A stretch of 64,000 nucleotides of DNA from Polysphondylium violaceum (GCA_000277445.1 AJWJ01000022.1:1-64000), one strand, 5' to 3'; positions 24,001 to 34,769 are shown, counted from the stretch's first letter. Notes: generated by a model not told the origin, from the letters alone. Program-made: numbers and translations.

Positions 24001-24851
24001 GCAGATGTGCATTCATACGAGGTGTGGTCGTTGCCTTTGCATGTGGAGCAGTAGATCAGGTCTAATGGGTCACGAAGGATATAAAAGTTCTTTTCGTGGG
24101 TCGACAAACCGAGGAAAATAAGATCGGCATCCATACCGTAAAACACATGTGACACGTTGTTGTTGTTGGCGTCGCAATTGTCTCGAATGTAGTCCATAAT
24201 CTTGTGTTCGCCCTCGCCAGGGACCGTAGAGTCGGACAATATGATTCGCACGTTGGGATACCGTTCAGACACGCCCAGCAAATACTCTCGCATCCATACA
24301 TTGACCAACGCCATAAACTCTGTGGCCGGTGAAATGATGTTGGAATCAAAGTAACTAGACTTCATTTCCTCGAGAAAAGATTCAAAGGTAATGTTGTTGC
24401 TATTACCATTGGCTTTATTTAATTCATTTAGCTTTTGTTGTTGCTGTTTAAATGATTTTGTCAGAGACTCTACCAATTCTTTGGATGACTTGAATCTTCT
24501 TTTTCTCTGTTCAATCGATTTGGCCCGTGGTGGTGTGCCATCGATACCAATGTATATCAAGTCTGTTGGCTTGACAGACGATATGATTTGCTCTAATCTC
24601 GAATACAAGTTTTTTTGAATCATTTCATCTGACAACTCACTCTTTTTGATCAGTGTACCTCTTTGTTGATTGTTTTCGTCTATTCTAATGGCAGAGTGAA
24701 TCACACCATTCATATCAATATACAGATTACTAAACTGAATATTGCTATCATTATTATTATTGCTATTGCTATTACTATTATTTATTTCATTGTTGACCAA
24801 TACTTTTGGGTACTGTTCTATCAGCCAACGATAAAAAGAAGGAACACCCAT
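21025..24851 (-). CDS. XRN-family 5'-3' exoribonuclease with internal tandem RRMs and UBA-like segment
   Basis: Degrades 5'-monophosphorylated RNA. Four exons (23839-24851, 21385-23777, 21152-21318, 21025-21093) give 1213 aa. The N-terminal nuclease half has GVPSFYRWL, YIDMNGVIH, GIDGTPPRAK, DSTVPGEGEHKIMDYIR and YGMDADLIFLGL, so the acidic catalytic residues are present. A CCHC zinc knuckle follows (CSTCKGNDHTSYEC), as in XRN2/Rat1. An RRM then begins near 300 (ITLKHIP … PSYTATIEFK, across intron 1). A second lies near 424-500 (VFITCL … KIAQVIFK), and a UBA-like helix set near 560-600 (FLSMADPGTSKDTAFFYLGY). The second conserved XRN region resumes near 615 (MCMMLGNDFLPHLPSVSIHN) and ends with EKKRNQFGHD. 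The RRM/UBA cargo inside the core is highly unusual. Whether this is the nuclear or cytoplasmic enzyme is unclear. Confidence 0.9.
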
Positions 24852-25202
24852 TTTATGTTGATGGTTATATCTATATGCGTGTGACTACTAATACAAATAA
24901 ATGGTTATATTACTATATATAATATATTATGAAAATTGAAAAAAATAAAAAATAAAAATAAAAAAAGAATATCTTGGCATGATCAAATTTTCATCGTTGG
25001 GTTTTTTCTTATTTTTTTATTTTTTTTTTTGATAAAATTTCAAGAACATACAAACTTCTCTATTTGTATGTTCTCAATTACTGCAATGTGATGTTGTATT
25101 TGACAATATGCCTAACCAAGTATTGTTATTCAAGCGATTGAATCACATTATAATAAGATCTATGATAAAAAACAATATTAATTCAAAATAACAATACCTA
25201 AT
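24852..25202. other. Intergenic DNA between FNIP-SAP and XRN genes
   Basis: AT-rich 3' flank of the FNIP-SAP gene and promoter of the XRN gene (both minus strand). It contains the 12-bp hairpin at 25043-25074 and nothing else recognisable. Confidence 0.6.
25043..25074. other. Perfect 12-bp inverted repeat, AGAACATACAAA
   Basis: Arms AGAACATACAAA and TTTGTATGTTCT are exact complements around the 8-nt loop CTTCTCTA. The hairpin lies between two minus-strand genes. It could be a dyad regulator site, a 3'-end structure or a small RNA. No function is proven. Confidence 0.5.
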
Positions 25203-27625
25203 CTATGTTTTAATGTTATTTTCAAATTCTATAATCCTTGCAATTAAAATATCTCTCTTTCCATTGGCTGGAATACCATAGTTTTTACACATTGTTTGAA
25301 TTTTACGATAAGGCAGATTTTCATATTTCTTTATCCTTGGATCTTGATCATCTTTGTTATTGTTATTATTGATATAGTTGTTGGTAATGTTAGTGATATT
25401 TTCACATTCACAATTACTATTAACATTCTTATCGCTATCTTGAATAGCAATATTGTTACTCTTATTTGAACTAATTGAATTGCTATGATTATGACCTATT
25501 GATTCCTCACTAGAGGTTTCATCATAATCTTCACTGTCATCGTTATATTCACTTTCATCATCATCACTTTCATCGTCATCATCTTGCATACTATTATCAA
25601 ATACAAAACTTACTAAAGCTTTTTTGTTTGGAATGATAAGAGATTCTGCATTGTTTCTGTGATATGATGGAGCTACTAGTAATGAAACACTTGGGGGTAT
25701 GACCCCTGGTTCGAAATGATGTTTATAGTTATGGTTGCTGGGCAGTTGCAAATAGGTGATACTGTTTGGCAAAGAGAGTGGCACAAGTTTCTGTTGATAT
25801 CCCCTTTCCAGTTGATAGAGTGTACCAAATTCCAGACACTTGATGCTGTTTGGCAACGAGCCCGCTCTAATCTCTTGGTTAAAGTCATTACCAAGGGTTA
25901 GGCGGGTTACACTTTTTGGCACGATTCCTCTCACCAGAGGATGTTTGCAGTCGAGTGTCAGCTGCACAACACTGTTGGGAATGACTTGGCTGTCGATAGG
26001 TGTCTCGCCAAGGACGACAAGATTGAGAAATGTGACGGACGGAGGAATGGATCTGCTGGTCAAACAGTCTGAAGACACCACTTGAAGATTCAAGTATTTG
26101 ACACTGTTTGGAATGAATCCGCAATCGAGTCTCTTGGCAACAGGGTTCTGTGCACTGCCCAACTCCAAGTATATCACCTTGGGCGGAATGGTGATCGTCT
26201 TGAGTGACAGGCTACTATGGAGATTGAGCTTCAATCGCTGCACACTATTGGGAAGTGTTCGGAGTGGGTGTTTGTATCCCAAAGCACAGCAACCATAGCC
26301 AATGGAGAGGACAGATAGGCCCAGAGGAAGAGAGGTTTTATCCAAGGGCTGATCAAACCCACCACCCAGCACCAATTCTGTCAAATGTAAGGGCAAGTGT
26401 TGTATCTTTTGACTAAACTTTTGACCAAATTTTAAATACTTGACACTTCTTGGTATCGAACCCTGCATGAGAATAGTGTTGATTAAATGAAAATATACAT
26501 TTCCATAACATACAAATGACTTACCTTTAATAAAGGTTGATTAAAGTTGTTTCCAAACTTTAATGTTTGTAAATACTTTGGAAGGAGGCCTGGCTCGAGG
26601 GGCTGGTTAAAGTAGTGATTAAAGTATAAGTGTTTGATGCTATTGGGCAACAAGTTGGTATCCAAGAAGGGTCCATTGAATGGTTCAGACTGATTTCTAA
26701 TTTCTTTGGCATCCAACAGACCAGGAATTGTGGAAGCTTGTCCAAAGATAAAGTATGGATTGATTGGTCGGTAATGTAAAGTTTCTACACCGTATGGAAT
26801 GGATCCTTTCCTCAGTGGAGTGTAAAACGATAGTTTTAAAACCTTGACTGGAGGAATCATACCCTCGGGTATCAGCACCGGGGGAGACGATATTTTGTGC
26901 TTGCCGTCAAAGGTAAAGTATGCTTCATCGGGATAATACAACACCTCTTTCTCACCACTCTTGACACTCGCACTGTAGGGAATAGTTTTATCAATGACTA
27001 GATCTTCATCATCTATTTCATAGTTTAGCCATTTTTGCCACATTTCAGTAAGAGGTTCCTGCTGGTCCATGTCATTAGATTTTACCGTACGATGCTCCAC
27101 TCCGGCTCCATCTACCAATTTATAGTAAGAATAGTGTTGATCAAATGCCACTTGGATGGAGTCTCCTACATTGTATGCAATATACTCTAACTTTAAATAC
27201 TGGAGCGTGGGAGGGAAATAGCCTATTGGAATCTCGTGTTCCACCAACTCCAAGTACATCTGTGTGACACTATCGGGAACACTTCCAACACAAAGATATT
27301 TTTGATCAGGACATCTAAACAGAACCTTTTCTGTGCCACCGGGGATCGGGAACGTTGTATAGTGTTCTATTAGTTGCCTGTCCATCTCTTGGTTCACCAA
27401 AACATGATCAATCAAGTGTCTGCCATAATATTTTCGCACTAGCTCTTTATCGCATTCATCTATCTCTATCATTGTCTTGACTCCATCTGGCAAGCATTCC
27501 ACAATATTTCTATCCTTTTCAAGAGTGGCAAGTGTACCAACATTTACAATCACACCATCTAACAAAATACCTCTAATCAATTTTGATATATCTGGAGTTC
27601 TCCATATTTTAAAAAATGTTTCCAT
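25203..27625 (-). CDS. FNIP-repeat protein with C-terminal SAP domain
   Basis: Two exons (26525-27625, 25203-26462) give 786 aa. FNIP repeats, a short dictyostelid leucine-rich-type repeat, run from about 300 to 640; examples are LPNSIKHLYFNHYFNQPLEP and GSIPRSVKYLKFGQKFSQ. Repeats in the N-terminal 300 residues are degenerate and no F-box is obvious. After an acidic Asp/Ser/Glu stretch and Asn-rich sequence, the last 45 residues (LPYRKIQTMCKNYGIPANGK…) fit a SAP domain, which usually binds DNA. FNIP repeats are thought to mediate protein contacts. A nuclear adaptor role is inference from the SAP domain only. Confidence 0.8.
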
Positions 27626-27832
27626 ATTACTACCACTCTAATTGTTGATATTGACACTAATTGATATAACGAGGAAAAAATAAATAATCATTGGAAGCCT
27701 CAGTATAATTAAAATTAATTAATTTTATCTAAAATAAAATGAAATTTGGAATTTTTATCTCCAAGATTTATTTATTATAAAATAAAATAGATAAAATATA
27801 ATATTAAAAGGTACAGTGAGCTTCATGAATAT

Positions 27833-28375
27833 CTACCAATCTTCTCTGTCATCTTGAGAATTTTTAAATGATACAATCAATGCTATGGGGAGGATAATGA
27901 TCAAGAAAACTAAAAATAAGAAAAAGAAAATAACAGATATGATACCAAGTGTTCGGGCGACTTTGTTGTTTGAACGAACATACATGAACCCCATCAACCA
28001 TGGGAACAGGCACATGAATCCTAATAAAAACACCAAAAGTGATCCAAGGAGATGCTGTCTATCATCCTCTCTTTCTTCCCCTATAATCACAACTGGAGCC
28101 GGATGATGAACATAGTATCCAGGTTGAGGTTGTATATATTGTACATTATTGGGATTTTGTGTATTATTATAGTATGGTTGTTGAGTTTGTGGTTGTTGGG
28201 GAAGCGGTTGTTGATACACTACATATCCTGGTGGTGGCGCATATTGAGCCATTGGATATTGATGTTGTTGTGGAATGTGTTGAGGTTGTTGGTATGGTCC
28301 ATTCCCATATTGTTGTGAAGACTGCGATGTTGACTCTTGTTGTTGTTCAACTTGACTATTATTATTATTACCCAT
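27833..28375 (-). CDS. Pro/Gln-rich two-helix membrane protein, copy 1
   Basis: Single exon, 180 aa. Residues 1-90 are Gln/Pro/Tyr-rich with PGY-type repeats (QYAPPPGYVVYQQPLPQQPQ). The C-terminal 80 residues hold two hydrophobic helices around a conserved loop: LLGSLLVFLLGFMCLFPWLM, GFMYVRSNNKVART, then a second helix ending in LPIALIVSF. The protein ends DDREDW. The gene at 29129-29632 is a tandem paralogue with the same layout. The Tyr/Pro-rich tail suggests a cytoplasmic interaction region as in annexin-VII- or scramblase-type tails, but the function is unknown. Confidence 0.75.
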   Translation of the reverse strand: MGNNNNSQVEQQQESTSQSSQQYGNGPYQQPQHIPQQHQYPMAQYAPPPGYVVYQQPLPQQPQTQQPYYNNTQNPNNVQYIQPQPGYYVHHPAPVVIIGEEREDDRQHLLGSLLVFLLGFMCLFPWLMGFMYVRSNNKVARTLGIISVIFFFLFLVFLIIILPIALIVSFKNSQDDREDW

Positions 28376-29128
28376 TTTATGTCTATATTATTTCTATTGA
28401 TAATTCTACTTGGAACTAAAAGTGATTGTTGTTATTTTTTGCCAATTAAATTAAATAAAAATACTTTGGATTATTTATTTAATATTGGATTGTTTATATA
28501 TAGTGGTTTGGATTCCATTTTTTTGTTCAAACCATTTTTGGATGAAAGGGACATCGTATTGGTGGTGTGATAAATTATACAGATTGTATTTTCACTCTCC
28601 CCCCTCAACCACCATTATCAACAAATACACACATCACACAAATAATTTTGAGAAATTTTAAAAAAATTTTATGGCAGTTAGTTTTGATCATCTTTACAAA
28701 TTTATGATTCAGATATACTATGTATTTTATTATATATATTTTATCCTTTAGCAACGTCGTTGTACTGTTCTTTCTATAACAGGGAAATAAAGTCTCTTTT
28801 TTTAAACCCATCATAATCCTCTATTAAATGTAACCCCTCACTGGGATAAACATATTAGGAGAAACATACACCATTCAATTGTTTTTTAAAAAGTGGTTAA
28901 ATGTGTTTTATATGGAAAAAAATTAAACATTTTTATTAAATACAATTGGCATTCAACCCCCCCCCTGTTGAGTGGAGGGGGTAGGAAATAGTTTGCAAAT
29001 ATACACACTCTCTACAATACCACATGAGGAAAGATGGATAAAAAGAGTTTGAGGAGGATAACTAATACTTGTTTTTAGTTGGAAAAAATAAGATTTACAA
29101 GAAAGATTTACGATAACTTATTGATAGT
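28376..29128. other. Intergenic DNA between tandem membrane-protein genes
   Basis: About 750 bp, holding the promoter of copy 1 and the 3' flank of copy 2. The only striking feature is a C9 run paired with a G5 run at 28953-28982. An open frame at 28605-28814 lacks coding-like composition. Confidence 0.5.
28953..28982. other. C9/G5 inverted tract
   Basis: TCAAC, eight more C, T, GTTGA, then GTGGAGGGGGT. Several alternative stems are possible (TCAAC/GTTGA, or C-run with G-run). Such C and G runs are rare in this AT-rich DNA. Confidence 0.35.
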
Positions 29129-29632
29129 TTACCAATCATTTGAATCATGTTTAGACCCAACCGCAAAAATGATGGGGAGGATAAGAATGAGCACCATTAG
29201 TGTGAGGAAAAACATCACAATAGAGATAATAGCCAATATTTTGGCGGTGATGTTACGTGATCTGATGTAGAGGAATCCAAATACCCAAGGTATAAAAAAC
29301 ATCCATCCAAATATAAATATCAACACTGATCCAATTAAATGTTCGCTATCGTCTCCACTCTTTTGCGGAGTTGCTGTGACCGGAGGTGGATACGATACAG
29401 GTTGGGGTGCGTAGACAACTTGTTGGGGGGCGTATTGTTGTTGGAATTGGGGATACTGTGCTTGAGCCGGATACTCTATATGTGATTGTGATGTTGGTTG
29501 TTGCCAATTACCACGTTGATCAGTGTTGTTGGGTGGAATGTATGGCATGTATCCAGGAGGATAGTACACCTGTTGTGGGGTATCTTGTATTTGCTGAGGT
29601 TGAGGTTGTTGATTTTCATATACCATTTTCAA
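29129..29632 (-). CDS. Pro/Gln-rich two-helix membrane protein, copy 2
   Basis: Single exon, 167 aa (or 165 from the second Met). It is a paralogue of the gene at 27833-28375. The N-terminal half is Gln/Pro/Tyr-rich (YYPPGYMPYIPPNN; VVYAPQPVSYPPPV). Two membrane helices follow with the shared loop motif PWVFGFLYIRSRNITAK, compared with PWLMGFMYVRSNNKVAR in copy 1. The C-terminus HDSNDW also echoes copy 1's DDREDW. The repeat region has diverged far more than the helices. Same strand, 753 bp apart, so a local duplication. Function unknown. Confidence 0.75.
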   Translation of the reverse strand: MKMVYENQQPQPQQIQDTPQQVYYPPGYMPYIPPNNTDQRGNWQQPTSQSHIEYPAQAQYPQFQQQYAPQQVVYAPQPVSYPPPVTATPQKSGDDSEHLIGSVLIFIFGWMFFIPWVFGFLYIRSRNITAKILAIISIVMFFLTLMVLILILPIIFAVGSKHDSNDW

Positions 29633-30551
29633 TATTTACTTTGATGAATCCACTTATAGTTTATTTATTGTGATTTCTAGTTTCCAGTTATTTAGTCTTA
29701 CATTCAATTTGAGGAAATAAAAAACAATGTGGTAAGTTGAGAAAAAGTCTATTAATACACTCAATATGAATTATCAATTAAATATGTTATTGTTGTTTAT
29801 AATTAAAAAAAAACATATATTTATGGATGGATGGAAATTACTCTTTATATGTCTCTTTCCTTATTCCCTACCCCACAACACATCTCACCCTAACGGAAAT
29901 TGATATCTCTTAAACAACAATTGGTGTGAGGGATTTATTTATGTTACTATTTATGTTGTGTGTGTGTCGAGTTGATTTTTGTATACTAGGGGGTATGGGG
30001 TCGGATGTGGTGAATTGGATTAAAAACACGGTCTGTGTGTGGTGGTGTGGATATACAAACAAAAAAAGTATAGTTATCTAAGGTGTGTGAGTGATTGAAC
30101 ACAAAAAGTTGACGAATTGTTCTTGTTTAATCAAAAACAAGTAAACAAACAAAGTACAATCTGTCTGTCTGTCTGTCAATCTATTGTATATGTGATAATC
30201 ACACCACAAAGATCAACTTGTGTCTAGGCACATGATATCATTATACTTATAATAATAACTGTATAATGAAACAATAAGGTGTTACAATAATGATCAAAAA
30301 TAAATATCTTAAAATTATCTAGAAAAAACTATATTTTTTTTTTTCTCAGAAAATTTCAGTTTTTTGAAAAAAAAATGATTGCACAAGATTTTTTTTCATT
30401 TTTTTTTATGAAATTATTTTTTCTCATTGTTTGATTGACATTCAAATATATTGTTATATAGATAGATATTACTCTTTTAGATATATAAATTTAGATTTAT
30501 TCATATAGATATAGATACATATCTATATCTAAAGATATATATTAAACAAAA
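29633..30551. other. Divergent promoter region
   Basis: About 920 bp between the minus-strand membrane-protein gene and DNA polymerase kappa. It contains GT-rich patches (29940-30090), a CTGT tetranucleotide repeat (about 30161-30178), T runs and clustered TATAGATA repeats just before the polymerase start. No gene was seen. Confidence 0.5.
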
Positions 30552-32479
30552 ATGGAGTTTAAAGCTGGTATGGAAAAAGTAGATTTAGAGGCGCTCAATG
30601 ATAAATTAAACAAACTATCGGTTGGAACTTATTATCAAGCAAAAGTGGATAAAGATGAGAAAAAGATCCATAAATATATAGAGGAAACATTGGCAAAGAT
30701 CAATGATATAGATACAGACGACATGGAGTACCAAACCAAGGTGGACAACTATATAGACAGCATACGTGCAGATAAAGTGCTCAACAGAACGTTTATTCAC
30801 ATAGATATGGATGCCTTTTATGCAAGTGTCGAAGAGTATGATTTCCCTCATCTCAAAGGAAAGCCCGTGGGCGTCGGCACAAACGATATGTTGGTCACAT
30901 CAAACTATATTGCCCGACAGTATGGGATTCGAGCAGGCATACCTGGCAGTTTTTGCATCGGGATTTGCCCACAGCTCATCATCCAGCCTTCGCGTATGGA
31001 CCGTTATCGCGAGATTAGCGCCATCATTCAAAAGATCTTTGCTACCTATGACCCGTGCTATGTGTGTCCTTCGCTCGACGAAGCGTGTCTCGAGATCACC
31101 GGCTACCTGCACACACATCCCGGCATGACACCGGTGGACGTCGCCGCATCGCTCCAGGGCGACATCTTCGACACCACCACCCTCACCTGCAGCATGGGTA
31201 TCGCCTACTCACCCATGTTGGCCAAGATCTGCAGCGAGGTAAACAAGCCCAACGGCTACTTTTATCTCGAACCCGACTACCAATCCTGTCTCTCGTACAT
31301 CTCTCCCTTGCCCGTAAAGAAGATCCCCGGCATCGGCAAAGTCAGACAACAGCTCCTCACCACCATGGGTCTCTCGACCATATCCGAGGTCTATGAAAAT
31401 CGTTATGACCTCTACCACATCCTCCAAGACTCGAAAGAGATCCTTTTTAAACACGCCCTCGCAATCCCGGTCTTCCCTACACCCAAGTCCTTTAAGGCCC
31501 AGAAAAAGAAGCGCTCTATCTCCAAAGAAAGCAGTTGCAAAGAACTCTACAACAGAGATGAACTTACTGTCCTTGCTCGAGACCTATACACAAATCTTGT
31601 CAATCAATTAAAATCTGGTAACCTATATGTATGTATTTTATACTATGACAGGCACAACATTATCCATACTAACAACAACATCTATTTTATCTGTAGGCAA
31701 CAAACATGGTTGTAAAGATTCAAAACTATTCATTTCATGCAACCTATCATTCAATTAAACTGTTTGACACTACATCCAATATTCAACAATACTTTGACCA
31801 AAAGCAACAACAAAAGAGAGACGCAGGTGAGATCGAAAAAAGCTTTAAATGCCCTGTACCCGATTGTACCAGGGCTTATGCTTCACCAAATTCTGTCAAC
31901 ATGCATTGTAAACTTAAACATCCTGAATTTGAAATAACTGATCTTATTCTAGAACAACAGCAACAACAGTTATTACAACAACAACAACAGCAACAGCAAC
32001 AGAACACTCCAACTATTCCTTTATTTGACAATGACTCTAATTCACCAGATACTACCAATATAAACGATTCATACAGCGAAGAAACTATCAACTATGATTC
32101 ATGTTTAAATATTATATCCCCATCAACTTCACCAAGTTCATCACCCCCCTCATCACCATGTTTATCCTATTCACCTCCATCTACACCAACAAAACCAACA
32201 ACAACAACACCTTCTAAATCACCATCAACTAAAACACCTAAAGCAAAGAGAGAATATTTAAATTACTTGGTTACACATTCAGACTTTAATGAATACAGTG
32301 AAAAGATATGGAACAATTTCATAAATATTGTAAATAAGACAAGGTTTGAAGAGATTAGATGTTTAGGTCTACAACTAGTGCATTTGATCCCAACATCACC
32401 ACCATCATCAACAGAACCACCAACGACAGAAGTACCAACTAAGCAAACACCATTAGATGAATATCTAAGTTTATATTAA
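30552..32479 (+). CDS. polK: DNA polymerase kappa (Y family, DinB)
   Basis: Translesion polymerase. Two exons (30552-31628, 31697-32479; intron with TACTAAC) give 619 aa. The N-clasp is followed by the palm: HIDMDAFYASVEEYD near 86, PVGVGTNDMLVTSNYIAR and GIRAGIPG. The catalytic SLDEACLEIT lies near 175, then TCSMGIAYSPMLAKICSEVN and the helix-hairpin-helix VKKIPGIGKVRQQL. The little finger starts NRDELTVLARDLYTNLVNQL and continues after the intron. It is then interrupted by a classical C2H2 zinc finger (CPVPDCTRAY…HCKLKH, about 410-432) and Gln/Ser/Pro low-complexity sequence. A last conserved-looking segment (IWNNFINIVNKTRFEEIRCL) could be the rest of the little finger. Animal Pol kappa has C2HC UBZ fingers instead. 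Confidence 0.9.
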
Positions 32480-32624
32480 TTAAATAATAAACCTCATGTT
32501 GTATATGTATCATAATAACAATATCAATACTATCTGCCTATTATTTATTTACAAAAACTCTAATACAATACAATATTGTATTTGTTTATTTAATTATATT
32601 ATGTGTTATCACCATCTACTCCTC

Positions 32625-33459
32625 CTATTTCTTTTCATCTTTGTTTTTATATTCAGGTTTCAATTCATAGGTGTTTTTGTTTGGACCTCTCTTGTTAAAG
32701 ATACAAACTTTGTTCAACACAGTCTTGAGCCATGTTTGTGGTTGATCAGTATACTTGACCAATGTTTTGATGTCGAGATGATTGTTGTCGTGAAAAGCAT
32801 CAAAGATGGAATCGATGACTTGGTCTTCAGATTTTCTTTCCTTTTTATCGGTGGTTGGTTTCTTTTTAGCATAGACAGCTGTGCTGACTTGTATTTTGGG
32901 ATTGATAGGTCTGGGTGGGAGGAAGGGTTGATTGTCATCGATGGTCTTGGCCACTCTAGTCTTTGTGTTGTATGCAGTTGTACGTGTCTTCATGAGTTCA
33001 CGATAGGTGGGTGAGTCCAAGTTCATTTTAATATCACATTTCAGTCCAATGTTGCCCTCGAGTGCAAGTGCACCCTCTGCATCCTCTGAAAAGATTTTCA
33101 ATGGCTGATTCTCTATATTTTGTGGTGTAGTAATCAACTGAAACTCTTCTGTTGTCGTTGTGCCTGGTACTTGAATAGTTAGAGATATCTTTTATTTCAT
33201 TAAATATAGATATCGTAAGATATAGATCGATAGTACATTAATATTCATCATCTATGTTTGTTTATATATCATATATACATGTTGTATACATATATAAACA
33301 TACATTATCACCACTTTTAATACGAATCTTTCCGATGGAACCTTGGGAACCAGCCCAATGATCAGCCAAGAACTTGGGTACCTTCATCAACCATACTTGG
33401 TTATCAGCATTATCGATATTTATTTCTCCATCTAATGCATCATTACTTTCTTCACTCAT
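32625..33459 (-). CDS. gtf2f2: TFIIF beta subunit (RAP30)
   Basis: General transcription factor that escorts RNA polymerase II to promoters. Two exons (33304-33459, 32625-33188) give 239 aa, close to animal RAP30. The N-terminal dimerisation part reads VWLMKVPKFLADHWAGS and GKIRIKSGDN. Exon 2 begins ISLTIQVPG, which fits the family beta-strand and decided the acceptor. Mid-protein has YRELMKTRT and TIDDNQPFLPPRPINP. The C-terminal winged helix reads DSIFDAFHDNNHLDIKTLVK and ends NKNTYELKPEYKNKDEKK, very like RAP30. The gene is tail-to-tail with polK and head-to-head with the AIG1 GTPase. Confidence 0.92.
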
Positions 33460-33863
33460 TATTACTTCACAAAAACAAAAGAAATGAAAATAACAATTGA
33501 ATTGTTTCAACTTTATTTTATTAAATTTTTTTTTTTTNTTTTTTTTTGGACAATTTTCATATCGTCCAGTCGGACATTTTTATGCGAGTTGGAATTGGCA
33601 AGACAGGGTGACCTTAAATAGGATTGAGTTGCTTAAAATAGAAAGTATCTATAAATGAAACCACAAGACACAGATACCAATATTCACCTCCCAAAAACTT
33701 TCCCTCATTAGGCTTGATTTAAAAATCATGTGTGAGAAAACCATTGGAATCAATTTCGCTGAAAAAAAAATCAAAAAAAATTAAGTGGTGTAACTTAATT
33801 TGAAGATTTTTTTCATCCCTTTAATTAAAGGGTTACATTTACAAATTAATTTATGAGTGCAAT
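33460..33863. other. Divergent intergenic region with T run containing an ambiguous base
   Basis: About 400 bp separate TFIIF beta and the AIG1 gene. A T run at 33526-33547 contains the only undetermined base (33538), so its length is uncertain. An AT-rich 5' flank follows. No gene was seen. Confidence 0.6.
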
Positions 33864-34565
33864 ATGTCACAAGGAGAAGAATTGGATCAAGATAGTGTCA
33901 TTGATGAAAATGAAATATGCAGATATATCATTTGCTTTTATGGCATTCCGGGTAGTGGTAAAAGCACGATACTCAATGCAATTCTTCAAGAATTGTATTT
34001 TACCAATAGTATTTCTTTGAATGGCTCTGTGACTTCTCACTCTGCCTATGTTTGTTGTGATGGTGTAACGTTTATGGATACCCCAGGGCTATCAGATCCT
34101 CTGAGAAAAGAGGATATAATTAGAGAGATACAAAGAAGTCTCATAAAGAATAAACACTATAAAATTGTGTTAGTATGTACTTTGTATTCGGGTCGTGTAT
34201 CAGGCTTAGACATTAATACAATAAACACTATTTTATCTGCTGTTCCAAGTGATGTCAATATTAATTATGGTGTTATTTATAACAAACTTAGACCTGGCCT
34301 GATGCGAGCTATTTTAGAGGCTGATCCATTAACATCCATTCATAGCATTTTTTTGGACCGGCAACCATCCAGTGTACTCCTCTTGGAAAGATTGGATGAA
34401 TTGCAAGGTGAAAAAGACAAACTATGTGAAAACCAAGCCTTTGTTAAAAAAATCAAAGAATTTATTAATGATCTTCAATATTCAAAACGAAAATTTCAGG
34501 AAAAAGATATAGAAGCGCCTGTGCCAGAAAAAGAAGAGTCACCAAGCTTATGTCGGCTAAATTAA
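33864..34565 (+). CDS. AIG1/GIMAP-like GTPase
   Basis: Single exon, 233 aa. The G1 P-loop is at about residues 26-34 (YGIPGSGKST), a conserved Thr/Ser-rich switch region follows, and G3 is FMDTPGLSDPLRKEDII. A G4-like YNKL occurs near 140. The strands IVLVCTLYSGRVS and spacing fit the AIG1 family, which in other organisms acts at membranes or in stress and immunity. The C-terminus is charged (KRKFQEKDIEAPVPEKEE) with a final CRLN and no hydrophobic anchor. Orthology is uncertain. There are no introns. Confidence 0.75.
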   Translation: MSQGEELDQDSVIDENEICRYIICFYGIPGSGKSTILNAILQELYFTNSISLNGSVTSHSAYVCCDGVTFMDTPGLSDPLRKEDIIREIQRSLIKNKHYKIVLVCTLYSGRVSGLDINTINTILSAVPSDVNINYGVIYNKLRPGLMRAILEADPLTSIHSIFLDRQPSSVLLLERLDELQGEKDKLCENQAFVKKIKEFINDLQYSKRKFQEKDIEAPVPEKEESPSLCRLN

Positions 34566-34769
34566 AATCTTGGAAATTCTCATAAATTAGTCTCTTTCTA
34601 ATCAATAAAGTTAATATTTGTGTAGAGTAGGACAAAGTCTCCTACTAAACATTTGAAGTTAGCCATTATAATTTAGAGATGTTGCTGAATATATTTATTT
34701 TCCCGAAGTAAGTGATGGTTCGCCAACTCCTCCAATTAATAGAGCTAAAATTTGTATTCTATCTTTTAT

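Noticed and set aside
25700-25725. GGTTCGAA, as in tRNA T-arms
   Set aside because: It lies inside the FNIP-SAP coding frame and no cloverleaf fits.
28605-28814. 69-codon minus-strand frame
   Set aside because: Lys/Ile/Tyr-rich translation of AT-rich spacer; no support.
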